Source: Geodermatophilaceae bacterium
GTDB lineage: Bacteria > Actinomycetota > Actinomycetes > Mycobacteriales > Geodermatophilaceae
Direction: 5' to 3'
Length of the DNA stretch: 6,249 bases
Assembly (NCBI GenBank): GCA_013811805.1
Contig: JACCUM010000020.1
Span: 1-6,249 of the forward strand
This document shows positions 1-5,202 of the stretch, piece by piece. Made by a program: the position numbers and the translations under genes. Numbering within the stretch: the stretch's first letter is position 1; each line of letters begins with the position of its first letter. Below the pieces are notes generated by a model. The model ran no database searches, was not told the origin of the DNA, and worked only from the letters and a program-made list of their open reading frames with translations.

Positions 1-114
1 GGGCTCACCCTCAGCCAGGCCATGCAGGACGGCAGGACGATTCGACCGGGGACTACGCGGTCCGAGCTTCCCACCGCTGGGCCGACGGAGCTACGGACGG
101 GGTCGGTCAGGTGA
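1..114 (+). CDS. Open frame from left edge, possible 3' end of disA (partial)
   Basis: Frame 1 is open from the window edge to a TGA at 112-114, with about 83% G/C at third codon positions. The other two plus frames are clearly less biased, so this looks like the tail of a real gene entering from the left. The visible residues start GLTLSQAMQDG and continue as a low-complexity Thr/Arg/Pro-rich tail with no motif I can recognise. The suggestion of disA (diadenylate cyclase) is an inference from position only: in Mycobacterium tuberculosis disA converges on Rv3587c, whose homologue follows here on the minus strand. The GL.L.. start could fit the helix after the DisA helix-hairpin-helix domain, but the match is weak. 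The frame overlaps the convergent neighbour by 8 nt. It could also be a chance open frame. Confidence 0.35.
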   Translation, partial: GLTLSQAMQDGRTIRPGTTRSELPTAGPTELRTGSVR

Positions 115-820
115 GGACGAGTGGTACGTCGGGGCTGAGGACGGCGCCGAGATACCCCCGCAGGATATAACTGCCCGGGCCGAGCGCTTCCCGGTCAACC
201 GAGCAGGTCGGCTCGCTGGTGAGGCCCGACCAGATGATGGTGAACGTCACGACCTGACCGGGCTGCAGTAGAACCACATTCGGCACTGACGGTTCGGGGT
301 AGCAGTCGCTGCTGCCCCACAGCCGAGTCCCGTCAGCGGCGAACAGGCCCCAGACCTGCAGCGCGAGGTCAAGATCGCGCAGGCACGGTACGGCGCCGAT
401 GTTGGTGACGTTCAGGCCGAGCAGCGGCTTGCTACCGGCGGCATAGTCAGGGAACTCCGATCCCACCGTCAGCCCGATCGCCTCGTCGGGACAAGGGCCC
501 GGCTCTACCGGCGCCGGTGCAGGCGCCGGAGCGGGTACGGGTACGGGCGTCGAGCCCGCGTCCGGCGTATCGGAGGCGGCGGGCGTTGGGGGAACGAGGC
601 TGGGCAGGACCTGCTCCAGGCCGGGGAGGGCTTGCTCGTCCAGCGGCGGCCGGGCGGTGCTCTGCGTCGATGCGGCTGTCTGCGCACCCTCCGGGTCCCC
701 CGAAGCGCCGCCGATGAAAACCCACCCTGCGGCGAAGCTGACGACCAGCACGATCCCGATCAGCAGAAGTCGCCGTCGCCAGTAGATCTGCGGGGGCAAC
801 TGGCCGATCGGGCGGAGCAT
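107..820 (-). CDS. Membrane-anchored proline-rich protein with extracytoplasmic BsuPI-like domain (Rv3587c-like)
   Basis: A 237-residue protein of unknown function. A short basic N-terminus (YWRRR, 13-17) precedes one hydrophobic segment at about 18-38, so topology is probably N-in with the rest outside. A Pro/Ala/Thr-rich linker (about 57-108, with a PVPVPAPAPAPAP run) leads to a beta-rich domain at 110-237 with four cysteines (110, 146, 173, 206), enough for two disulfides. The pattern LGLNVTNIG...RLWGSSDC...LLQPGQVVTFTIIW...GSYILRGYL resembles BsuPI-type and similar beta-sandwich domains, and by recollection the M. tuberculosis membrane protein Rv3587c that lies between disA and mutY. The same neighbours here support orthology; the usual canB gene is absent. 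No lipobox is seen. The ATG is preceded by TACCGT with exactly 6 nt between, and has no Shine-Dalgarno, so the mRNA is probably leaderless. Its 3' end overlaps the convergent frame by 8 nt. Confidence 0.85.
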   Translation of the reverse strand: MLRPIGQLPPQIYWRRRLLLIGIVLVVSFAAGWVFIGGASGDPEGAQTAASTQSTARPPLDEQALPGLEQVLPSLVPPTPAASDTPDAGSTPVPVPAPAPAPAPVEPGPCPDEAIGLTVGSEFPDYAAGSKPLLGLNVTNIGAVPCLRDLDLALQVWGLFAADGTRLWGSSDCYPEPSVPNVVLLQPGQVVTFTIIWSGLTSEPTCSVDREALGPGSYILRGYLGAVLSPDVPLVLT

Positions 821-826
821 CTTACG

Positions 827-832
827 ACGGTA
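827..832 (-). promoter_or_regulatory. -10 element for leaderless transcription of the Rv3587c-like gene
   Basis: On the minus strand TACCGT matches the actinobacterial TANNNT -10 consensus and is followed by six bases (CGTAAG) and then the ATG at 820-818. That spacing places the transcription start at or next to the A of the ATG. No purine-rich ribosome site precedes the ATG, and no convincing -35 box is seen. Confidence 0.5.
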
Positions 833-841
833 TCTGCGCCG

Positions 842-857
842 GAGCCGAGCCCGGCTC
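842..857. repeat. Small inverted repeat in the divergent mutY intergenic region
   Basis: GAGCCG (842-847) and CGGCTC (852-857) are perfect 6-bp arms around a 4-nt loop. They lie between the leaderless start of the minus-strand gene and the mutY start, so they could be a regulatory dyad or a hairpin in the mutY leader. In GC-rich DNA a short dyad like this may be chance. Confidence 0.25.
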
Positions 858-887
858 TCCCACGCCGTGGTCGTGCGAGAGTGTTCG

Positions 888-1853
888 ATGATGACGGCCT
901 CGCGCGCGCCCTCGACTCACCCAGCGCCCACCACTGCAACCAGGTACGCCGGCGTCGCGACACTGCAACCGCAGCTGATCCTGGACTGGTACGCCGCCGC
1001 GGCGCGTGACCTCCCGTGGCGCCACAGCGGCGTGTCGGCATGGGCAGTCATGGTCAGCGAGGTGATGCTGCAGCAGACCCCGGTGGCCCGCGTCCTCCCG
1101 ATGTGGGCCGAATGGATGGCGCGCTGGCCGAATCCCTCCGCGCTGGCCGACGATTCGCCGGCCGAGGCGGTACGCGCTTGGGGCAAGCTCGGCTATCCCC
1201 GCCGCGCCCTGCGACTACATGCAGCGGCCCAGCAGATGGTCACCCGCTTCGCCGGCAATGTGCCGTCGGCCGTCGGCGACCTGGAATCGTTGCCCGGGAT
1301 AGGTGCGTACACCGCGCGTGCGGTCGCGGCATTCGCCTTCGGTGCCCGAACGCCGGTGGTGGACACCAATGTCGTACGAGTGCTGGCCCGCGCCGTACAC
1401 GGTCGGGCGCAGGCGGGTGCGTGCGTGGCCGCGGCCGACCGGGCGAACATGGAGCAGCTGCTGCCCGCCGAGCCGGCCCGAGCCGCGGTGTTCTCGGTGG
1501 CGGTGATGGAGTTGGGGGCGCTGGTGTGTACGGCAACCGCTCCCGACTGCCCGGCCTGCCCGATCCGGCGGGACTGCGCCTGGCAGCTGGCCGGCGCGCC
1601 AGCCTATGCCGGACCGAGGCGCCGCGCCCAGCGGTTCGAGGGCACCGATCGTCAGGTACGCGGACGGCTGCTGGACGTGCTGCGCGCGACCTCGGAGCCG
1701 GTCGGTATCGGCGCTCTCGACCTCGCTTGGGCTGATGGCACACAACGGCATCGTGCGCTGGTGTCTCTACTGCTCGACGGTCTGGTCGGGCAGCTTGCCG
1801 ACGGTCGTTTCGTGCTTGCCGGCGAACGGCCAGGCCAGGAGCGATCAGGTTGA
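888..1853 (+). CDS. mutY: A/G-specific adenine glycosylase MutY
   Basis: Base-excision repair enzyme that removes adenine mispaired with 8-oxoguanine (GO system). Numbering from the upstream in-frame GTG at 867: SEVMLQQTPV (64-73) holds the catalytic Glu65; the helix-hairpin-helix LPGIGAYTARAV (142-153) holds Tyr148; VVDTNVVRVLAR holds catalytic Asp166, 18 residues after the Tyr as in Geobacillus MutY. The iron-sulfur cysteines C221-X6-C228-X2-C231-X5-C237 match the family spacing exactly. The C-terminal part after about 245 is only some 80 residues (QVRGRLLDVLR...DGLVGQLADGRF), the short actinobacterial form, rather than the longer MutT-like 8-oxoG-sensing domain of E. coli MutY. The start is uncertain: GTG 867, GTG 873, ATG 888 and ATG 891 are in frame; I prefer 888 because GAGAG lies about 6 nt upstream. 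The gene is divergent from the membrane-protein gene, and its stop overlaps the next mini-ORF. Confidence 0.97.
   Translation: MMTASRAPSTHPAPTTATRYAGVATLQPQLILDWYAAAARDLPWRHSGVSAWAVMVSEVMLQQTPVARVLPMWAEWMARWPNPSALADDSPAEAVRAWGKLGYPRRALRLHAAAQQMVTRFAGNVPSAVGDLESLPGIGAYTARAVAAFAFGARTPVVDTNVVRVLARAVHGRAQAGACVAAADRANMEQLLPAEPARAAVFSVAVMELGALVCTATAPDCPACPIRRDCAWQLAGAPAYAGPRRRAQRFEGTDRQVRGRLLDVLRATSEPVGIGALDLAWADGTQRHRALVSLLLDGLVGQLADGRFVLAGERPGQERSG
1837..1841 (+). promoter_or_regulatory. Shine-Dalgarno inside the mutY 3' end for the TTG mini-ORF
   Basis: AGGAG lies 8 nt before the TTG at 1850, within the last mutY codons. It is a strong ribosome site with good spacing, and it decides the start of the mini-ORF. 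Confidence 0.55.
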
Positions 1854-1939
1854 GCGGCCTCGAGGACGATCCTTTCGACTGGCGGACGACCAAGGACGGC
1901 CGAGTCTTCATCAGCCGCAGGGGCCCTTCCTCGCGCTAA
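1850..1939 (+). CDS. 29-residue small protein translationally coupled to mutY (shortened conserved family?)
   Basis: A TTG-start frame encodes MSGLEDDPFDWRTTKDG followed by RVFISRRGPSSR and TAA. The TTG overlaps the mutY TGA (TTGA at 1850-1853), and AGGAG at 1837-1841 sits 8 nt upstream, so translational coupling to mutY is likely. The DPF-x-W-R-x-T-K-D-G-x-V-x-I-S pattern resembles, from memory, the N-terminal half of small bacterial hypothetical proteins of about 50-60 residues that continue with a (V/T)T-x-L-x-G-x-x-A-like segment. Here that second half is missing and neither other forward frame restores it. The stop lies only 6 nt before a palindromic element, so the gene may be a 3'-truncated remnant or a genuinely minimal version. 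Function is unknown; its position suggests co-expression with DNA repair, but that is no proof of a role in it. Confidence 0.55.
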   Translation: MSGLEDDPFDWRTTKDGRVFISRRGPSSR

Positions 1940-1945
1940 CCCCGC

Positions 1946-2007
1946 GTTGATCATCGGAACTAGGGCAATTTTCGTACGAGAAACCCCCCCTTTCGCCCAT
2001 GATCAAC
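1946..2007. repeat. 62-bp palindromic intergenic element (MITE/REP-like or bidirectional terminator)
   Basis: The outer arms GTTGATCAT (1946-1954) and ATGATCAAC (1999-2007) are perfect 9-bp inverted repeats. Nested inside is a near-perfect 14-bp palindrome, TTTTCGTACGAGAA (1969-1982, one mismatch), flanked by GGG (1963-1965) and a run of seven C (1984-1990). The element is clearly richer in A/T than its surroundings and fills nearly the whole gap between the convergent mini-ORF and LLM gene. It has the look of a short dispersed palindromic repeat. I have an unverified impression of similar intergenic sequences in other high-GC actinobacteria. Only one copy is present in this window. It may also act as a terminator for both genes. 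Confidence 0.5.
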
Positions 2008-2011
2008 TCGG

Positions 2012-2896
2012 TCACAGCTCGTCGCGGCCGGGCAGGACCTCGGCGGCGATCCGCTCCAGCGTCTTCTCCGAGCCGGCGTACGGACCGTCGGCCCGCGGCC
2101 AGTGGGTCACGACGTCGGTGAAGCCCAGCTCGGCAGCCCGGCCGAGGGCATCCCGAAAGCACTCCACCGATGACATGGAGAACACCGGCCCGGCATCGAT
2201 CTGCAGGTAACGGTCCACTGTGGACGGGACTCGGCCCTCTTCGGCCAGCACATCGGTGAACCGGTGGCAGACATCGGCCAGTGCGTTCCACCAGTCGGTG
2301 CCCTCTGCCCGGTTCGGGTTCCCGCTGGTCGCCCAGCCCTGCCCGTACCTGGTGGCGAGTCGCATCGCCCGAGGACCGTTGGCCGCCAACACAAATGGGA
2401 TCCGCGGGACCTGTACGCAACCGGGGATGATTCGCGCCTCGACGGCGGCGTAGTGCGTGCCGGTCCACGTCGTCCAGCTCTGGAGGAGCAGGGTGTCCAG
2501 CAGCTCCACGAACTCGACGAAGCGGTCCGTACGAGCCGATAACGGCAGGTCGCCCTCGCCGAGAACGGCGGTGTCGTATCCGATTCCGCCGGAGCCGACT
2601 CCGAGCAGCAACCGACCCTCGCTCAAGTCGTCCAGAGCGGTCAGCTCGCGCGCGAACGGAACCGGGTGCCGGAAGTTCGGCGAAGCGACGAAGGTCCCGA
2701 GTCGGATCCGAGACGTCACCACGGCCGCGGCACTCAGGGTGGGCACCGCCGAGTACCACGGCGAATCGACCAGGGTGCGCCAGCCGAGATGGTCGTAGGT
2801 CCAAGCGTGGTCGAAGCCGAATGCCTCAGCCAACTGCCATCGACGAACCAGCTCGGGACGACGCAATTCGGGCAAGATGACGATTCCGATTCGCAC
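2012..2896 (-). CDS. LLM-class flavin- or F420-dependent oxidoreductase
   Basis: A 294-residue bacterial-luciferase-fold (TIM barrel) oxidoreductase. Features typical of the family are the N-terminal strand MRIGIVILPE; the first helix ELVRRWQLAEAFGFDHAWTYDHL; the block TSRIRLGTFVASPNFRHPV (61-79) followed by TALDDLSEGRLLLGVGSGG (86-104); and AANGPRAMRLATRYGQGWAT (171-190), which usually contributes to cofactor phosphate binding. Whether it uses FMN or coenzyme F420, and its substrate, cannot be told from sequence alone. Length is normal for the family. The start is a GTG at 2896-2894, preceded on the minus strand by TAGCTT and a 6-nt spacer without a Shine-Dalgarno, which suggests a leaderless mRNA. 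It is divergent from the HEAT-repeat gene and not in an obvious operon. A longer overlapping frame on the same strand (1911-2804) is a GC-rich shadow. Confidence 0.93.
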   Translation of the reverse strand: MRIGIVILPELRRPELVRRWQLAEAFGFDHAWTYDHLGWRTLVDSPWYSAVPTLSAAAVVTSRIRLGTFVASPNFRHPVPFARELTALDDLSEGRLLLGVGSGGIGYDTAVLGEGDLPLSARTDRFVEFVELLDTLLLQSWTTWTGTHYAAVEARIIPGCVQVPRIPFVLAANGPRAMRLATRYGQGWATSGNPNRAEGTDWWNALADVCHRFTDVLAEEGRVPSTVDRYLQIDAGPVFSMSSVECFRDALGRAAELGFTDVVTHWPRADGPYAGSEKTLERIAAEVLPGRDEL

Positions 2897-2902
2897 ACCG
2901 AG

Positions 2903-2908
2903 AAGCTA
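2903..2908 (-). promoter_or_regulatory. -10 element for leaderless LLM oxidoreductase transcript
   Basis: On the minus strand TAGCTT matches TANNNT and is separated by six bases from the GTG start at 2896, so transcription should begin at the start codon. No clear -35 box is seen at 17-18 nt upstream. Confidence 0.5.
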
Positions 2909-2942
2909 GCCCGGGGCTGCGACCGGGCAGATCGCCGGCTGA

Positions 2943-2973
<31 letters not shown>

Positions 2974-2976
2974 GCG

Positions 2977-2984
2977 GGAGGTGA
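2977..2984 (+). promoter_or_regulatory. Shine-Dalgarno GGAGGTGA of the HEAT-repeat gene
   Basis: A full-length complement to the 16S anti-Shine-Dalgarno lies directly before ATG 2986. Counted from the GGAGG core the spacing is 4 nt, a little short but workable, and it supports 2986 as the start. The leader of this gene is therefore different in type from the leaderless LLM gene opposite. Confidence 0.75.
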
Positions 2985-2985
2985 C

Positions 2986-3675
2986 ATGGGCACCGACGCG
3001 TCGGCCGACGATCTAACCCGCCGCATAGACGCGGCGATCGCCGAGGTCTATCGAACCGAGAGCCGCGGGCACGCCGCCGAAGGCCGCAGCGCCATGCGTG
3101 CCCTGGGCGCCTTCGGCACGGCCGCCGTGGACCGGGTGCTCGAGCTCTACCGCGGCTCCACCTCGGGACCTTACGAACATGCCCGGCTGCTCAACGGCCT
3201 CGGCACCAGTGCCGTCGACGCTCAGGCGGCGGCCCGCAGAGCCGTGGCCCGGGCATGCCCGCATCGCTACGTCGACCGATTGGCTGGCCACCTGGAGCCC
3301 ACCGACATCAACGTCGTGGCGGAGATTCACGATCCACGCATCAGCTCGTTGCTGATCTCCCTGCTTGCCCACCCGGACGCCGAGGTTCGCTGTCGAGCAG
3401 CCACTGCACTGATCAGTCGGATCGAGGGCCACGGCAACGACGACCGGCACACCCGCGAGTTGGCCGAGGGAGCCGTACTCGAGCGGCTGGACGACGAGTC
3501 GCTGTCGGTCAGGGCAGTGGCCGCGTACGCCGTCGCCCGTCGCAGCCGCGCCGACGGGATCGCCGCCTACCAGCAGATCCTGCGCCCGACCGAGCCGGAG
3601 ACTCTCTCCTTCCTGGATGTGCAACAACGCATCGGAGCACTACGGCGCGGGGAAGCGCTGCCTCCGCCGGGCTGA
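2986..3675 (+). CDS. HEAT-repeat domain protein of unknown function
   Basis: A 229-residue soluble, Ala/Arg/Leu-rich, all-helical protein with no signal peptide or membrane segment. Paired helices of HEAT/armadillo type can be seen: about 33-55 (RSAMRALGAFGTAAVDRVLELY), 64-105, 117-146 (DPRISSLLISLLAHPDAEVRCRAATALISR, the clearest unit, with the typical Pro-Asp turn and V-R-x-x-A-A-x-A-L helix), and 158-187 (LAEGAVLERLDDESLSVRAVAAYAVARR). Such solenoids bind proteins or, in some families (AlkD-like), DNA. No catalytic motif is visible here, so no enzyme activity is proposed. The start is supported by GGAGGTGA. The gene is divergent from the LLM oxidoreductase and 46 nt upstream of the tetR start, with no clear terminator between; partial read-through into tetR is possible. 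Confidence 0.8.
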   Translation: MGTDASADDLTRRIDAAIAEVYRTESRGHAAEGRSAMRALGAFGTAAVDRVLELYRGSTSGPYEHARLLNGLGTSAVDAQAAARRAVARACPHRYVDRLAGHLEPTDINVVAEIHDPRISSLLISLLAHPDAEVRCRAATALISRIEGHGNDDRHTRELAEGAVLERLDDESLSVRAVAAYAVARRSRADGIAAYQQILRPTEPETLSFLDVQQRIGALRRGEALPPPG

Positions 3676-3689
3676 GCAAAGGTAAGAAA

Positions 3690-3699
3690 TCAGCGCTGA
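3690..3699. promoter_or_regulatory. 10-bp perfect palindrome upstream of tetR
   Basis: TCAGCGCTGA is a perfect palindrome in the short gap between the HEAT-repeat gene and the TetR gene. It could be a second regulator site; it is too short to form a good terminator hairpin. A chance match is possible. Confidence 0.25.
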
Positions 3700-3721
3700 G
3701 CACGCGAAGGGCACTTGACGG

Positions 3722-4366
3722 ATGAGGCCATCGGCGAACATGCTCCTAATCATGTTAGGAACACCGCTCCGTGATAGGCAGGCCGAACGTCGACAGGCTA
3801 CCCGTACAGAGATCCTTCAGGCTGCCTGGGAAATCGCCCGTGAAAAGGGCTTGGCCGATCTGACCCTGCGGGACGTCGCAGACCGGATCGGGATGCGGGC
3901 GCCCTCGCTGTACTCCTACTTCGGATCGAAGAACGACATCTACGACGCGATGTTCGGACAGGCTTGGTCGGACTACGTCGCGGTCGTCGACCGAGTGGAG
4001 CCGACGCTGTCGGCGGACCCGCGGTCCGCGCTGAAGCAGATCGCCGGCACGTTCGTCGACTTCGCCATCGTCGATCCGACTCGGCACCAGTTGATGAACC
4101 AGCGCACGATCCCAGGCTTTGTGCCCAGCCCCGAGTCCTACGCACCGTCGGTCGAGGTGTTCGAGCGCGGTCGGGCTCATCTGGCCCGCTTCGGGGTCGA
4201 GGAGTTGGACCAGTTCGATCTGTTCACCGCACTGATCGGCGGACTGATCAACGCCCAGCAGGCCAACGACCCCGGCGGGGACAGGTGGGTGCGGCTGCTC
4301 GATGACGCCATGGACATGTTTGCCGACCACGTAGGGCTACCCCCGCTGAAACGGAGAAGATCATGA
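3722..4366 (+). CDS. TetR/AcrR-family transcriptional regulator (WHG-type C-terminus)
   Basis: A 214-residue one-component regulator. The N-terminal domain (about 25-78) shows the full TetR pattern: TRTEILQAAWEIAREKG, then the helix-turn-helix TLRDVADRIGMRAPSLYSYFGSK and NDIYDAMF. The C-terminal ligand-binding region has FVDFAIVDPTRHQLM and a GG-containing helix (LFTALIGGLINAQQ), resembling the TetR_C WHG group. The start is uncertain. ATG 3722 has AAGGG about 10 nt upstream; ATG 3740 and ATG 3752 would give the shorter N-terminus more usual in the family. A 17-bp palindrome at 3744-3760 lies over these starts and is a candidate autoregulatory operator, which favours a later start. The stop overlaps the next gene's start (ATGA, 4363-4366), so the two are co-translated and the regulator probably controls the isomerase-family enzyme. 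The ligand is unknown. Confidence 0.93.
   Translation: MRPSANMLLIMLGTPLRDRQAERRQATRTEILQAAWEIAREKGLADLTLRDVADRIGMRAPSLYSYFGSKNDIYDAMFGQAWSDYVAVVDRVEPTLSADPRSALKQIAGTFVDFAIVDPTRHQLMNQRTIPGFVPSPESYAPSVEVFERGRAHLARFGVEELDQFDLFTALIGGLINAQQANDPGGDRWVRLLDDAMDMFADHVGLPPLKRRRS
3744..3760. promoter_or_regulatory. Candidate TetR operator palindrome
   Basis: Arms TCCTAA (3744-3749) and TTAGGA (3755-3760) are perfect inverted repeats around TCATG. Size and A/T-rich arms are typical of TetR-family operators, and the site sits at the 5' end of the regulator gene itself. It overlaps ATG 3752 and lies just after ATG 3740, so the position of the real start decides whether it is in the promoter or in the coding region. 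Confidence 0.5.
4353..4357 (+). promoter_or_regulatory. Shine-Dalgarno for the isomerase-family gene within tetR
   Basis: GGAGA lies 5 nt before ATG 4363 inside the last tetR codons. With the ATGA overlap it indicates translational coupling and fixes this start. Confidence 0.6.
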
Positions 4367-5133
4367 CCCGAACGACGCAACCTGCCGGCCCGACCACGAC
4401 GCGGCCGCGAACCTCGACACTGGATCGAGCCGTTCTCATGCGACTGGCCGCCACCGAGTACGAGCGATTCTCGACCATGCTGGCAACGCTGGACGCCCGC
4501 GACTGGTCGCGACCCACCGAGTGCCCGGATTGGGACGTACGAGCGATGGCCGGCCATGTCCTGGGGATGGCCGAGATGGCTGCCTCTATCCGCGAAATGG
4601 TTCGGCAGCAGAGTGCCGCCAAGAAGCGCGGTGGCTTACCGATCGATGCGCTCACGGCCGTTCAGGTCGACAAGAATGCCGCCCTGTCCGTCCAGGAGTT
4701 GATCGACCGCTTCGCGGTTGTAGGCCCACGCGCCGCCCGGGCTCGGCGCCGCACGCCCGGCTTGATCCGGCGGCGCAGCTTGCCCGACCAGCAGAACGTC
4801 GGCGGAGTCTCAGAGACCTGGACGTTTGGGTTCCTGATCGACACGATCCTCACCCGCGACCCCTGGATGCACCGGATCGACATCAGCCGGGCCACCGAGC
4901 GACCGCTGGAGCTGACCGCTGATCACGACGGCGTCCTGGTCAAGGACGTGGTCAATGAGTGGGCTGCTCGTCATGGCAAGCCCTGCAGTCTGCGGCTGCG
5001 CGGGGCAGCGGGCGGGAGCTGGACCTTCGGCGCTGGCGGCCCGGCACTCGACCTGGACGCCATCGATTTCTGCCGCACCCTGTCCGGCCGGGAGCCGGCC
5101 ACCGACCTGCTCGCCCCCCAAGTCCCGTTCTAA
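4363..5133 (+). CDS. Maleylpyruvate isomerase-family mycothiol-dependent (DinB-like) protein
   Basis: A 256-residue protein of the MDMPI/DinB metal-binding four-helix-bundle type; the family includes mycothiol-dependent maleylpyruvate isomerase and thiol transferases acting on toxic electrophiles. The N-terminal core (about 20-175) has CPDWDVRAMAGHVLGMAEM with metal-ligand His65, and TRDPWMHRIDIS with His170. The third ligand of the family is a Glu four residues before the second His; here that position is Asp166, a conservative change. Helices between carry a basic stretch (RAARARRRTPGLIRRR, 123-138). The C-terminal region (about 205-256), with LRGAAGGSWTFG and LDLDAIDFCRTLSGR, resembles the MDMPI C-terminal domain. 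It forms an operon with the TetR gene (4-nt overlap). Mycothiol use would fit an actinobacterium, but the substrate is unknown and a non-isomerase role is equally possible. Confidence 0.88.
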   Translation: MTRTTQPAGPTTTRPRTSTLDRAVLMRLAATEYERFSTMLATLDARDWSRPTECPDWDVRAMAGHVLGMAEMAASIREMVRQQSAAKKRGGLPIDALTAVQVDKNAALSVQELIDRFAVVGPRAARARRRTPGLIRRRSLPDQQNVGGVSETWTFGFLIDTILTRDPWMHRIDISRATERPLELTADHDGVLVKDVVNEWAARHGKPCSLRLRGAAGGSWTFGAGGPALDLDAIDFCRTLSGREPATDLLAPQVPF

Positions 5134-5161
5134 GGACGACCACCTGCCATCAAGTTGCGTT

Positions 5162-5181
5162 CGCGCATGAGCACATGCACG
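5162..5181. promoter_or_regulatory. Imperfect dyad upstream of vapB, candidate VapBC operator
   Basis: CGCGCATG (5162-5169) and CATGCACG (5174-5181) form arms matching at 7 of 8 positions around AGCA. The dyad lies immediately upstream of the proposed -10 box of vapB, where an autoregulating VapB-VapC complex would be expected to bind. Confidence 0.45.
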
Positions 5182-5190
5182 AATGGTTGA

Positions 5191-5196
5191 TACGCT
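5191..5196 (+). promoter_or_regulatory. -10 element for leaderless vapBC transcript
   Basis: TACGCT matches TANNNT and is followed by six bases (GCCGCC) and the GTG start at 5203. No Shine-Dalgarno is present, so the vapBC mRNA probably starts at the GTG. No convincing -35 box is seen at the usual distance. Confidence 0.5.
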
Positions 5197-5202
5197 GCCG
5201 CC

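Noticed and set aside
632..1009. Plus-strand 125-codon frame across the divergent region before mutY
   Set aside because: It runs antisense to the Rv3587c-like gene and into mutY, with Arg/Pro-rich shadow composition and no recognisable domain.
1240..1911. 223-codon minus-strand frame antisense to mutY
   Set aside because: Arg/Pro-rich antisense shadow typical of high-GC codon bias; mutY is certain from its motifs.
1911..2804. 297-codon minus-strand open frame overlapping the LLM oxidoreductase in another frame
   Set aside because: It is slightly longer than the real gene but Arg/Gly/Pro-rich with no family motif; the 2012-2896 frame has clear luciferase-family signatures.
3715..3753. TTGACG (3715-3720) as -35 with TAATCA as -10 for tetR
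   Set aside because: Spacing is about 26 nt, too long for a sigma-70-type promoter, and no better -10 box lies at 16-19 nt.
5155..5160. TTGCGT as -35 box for vapB
   Set aside because: It is 30 nt from the proposed -10 box, outside the workable range.
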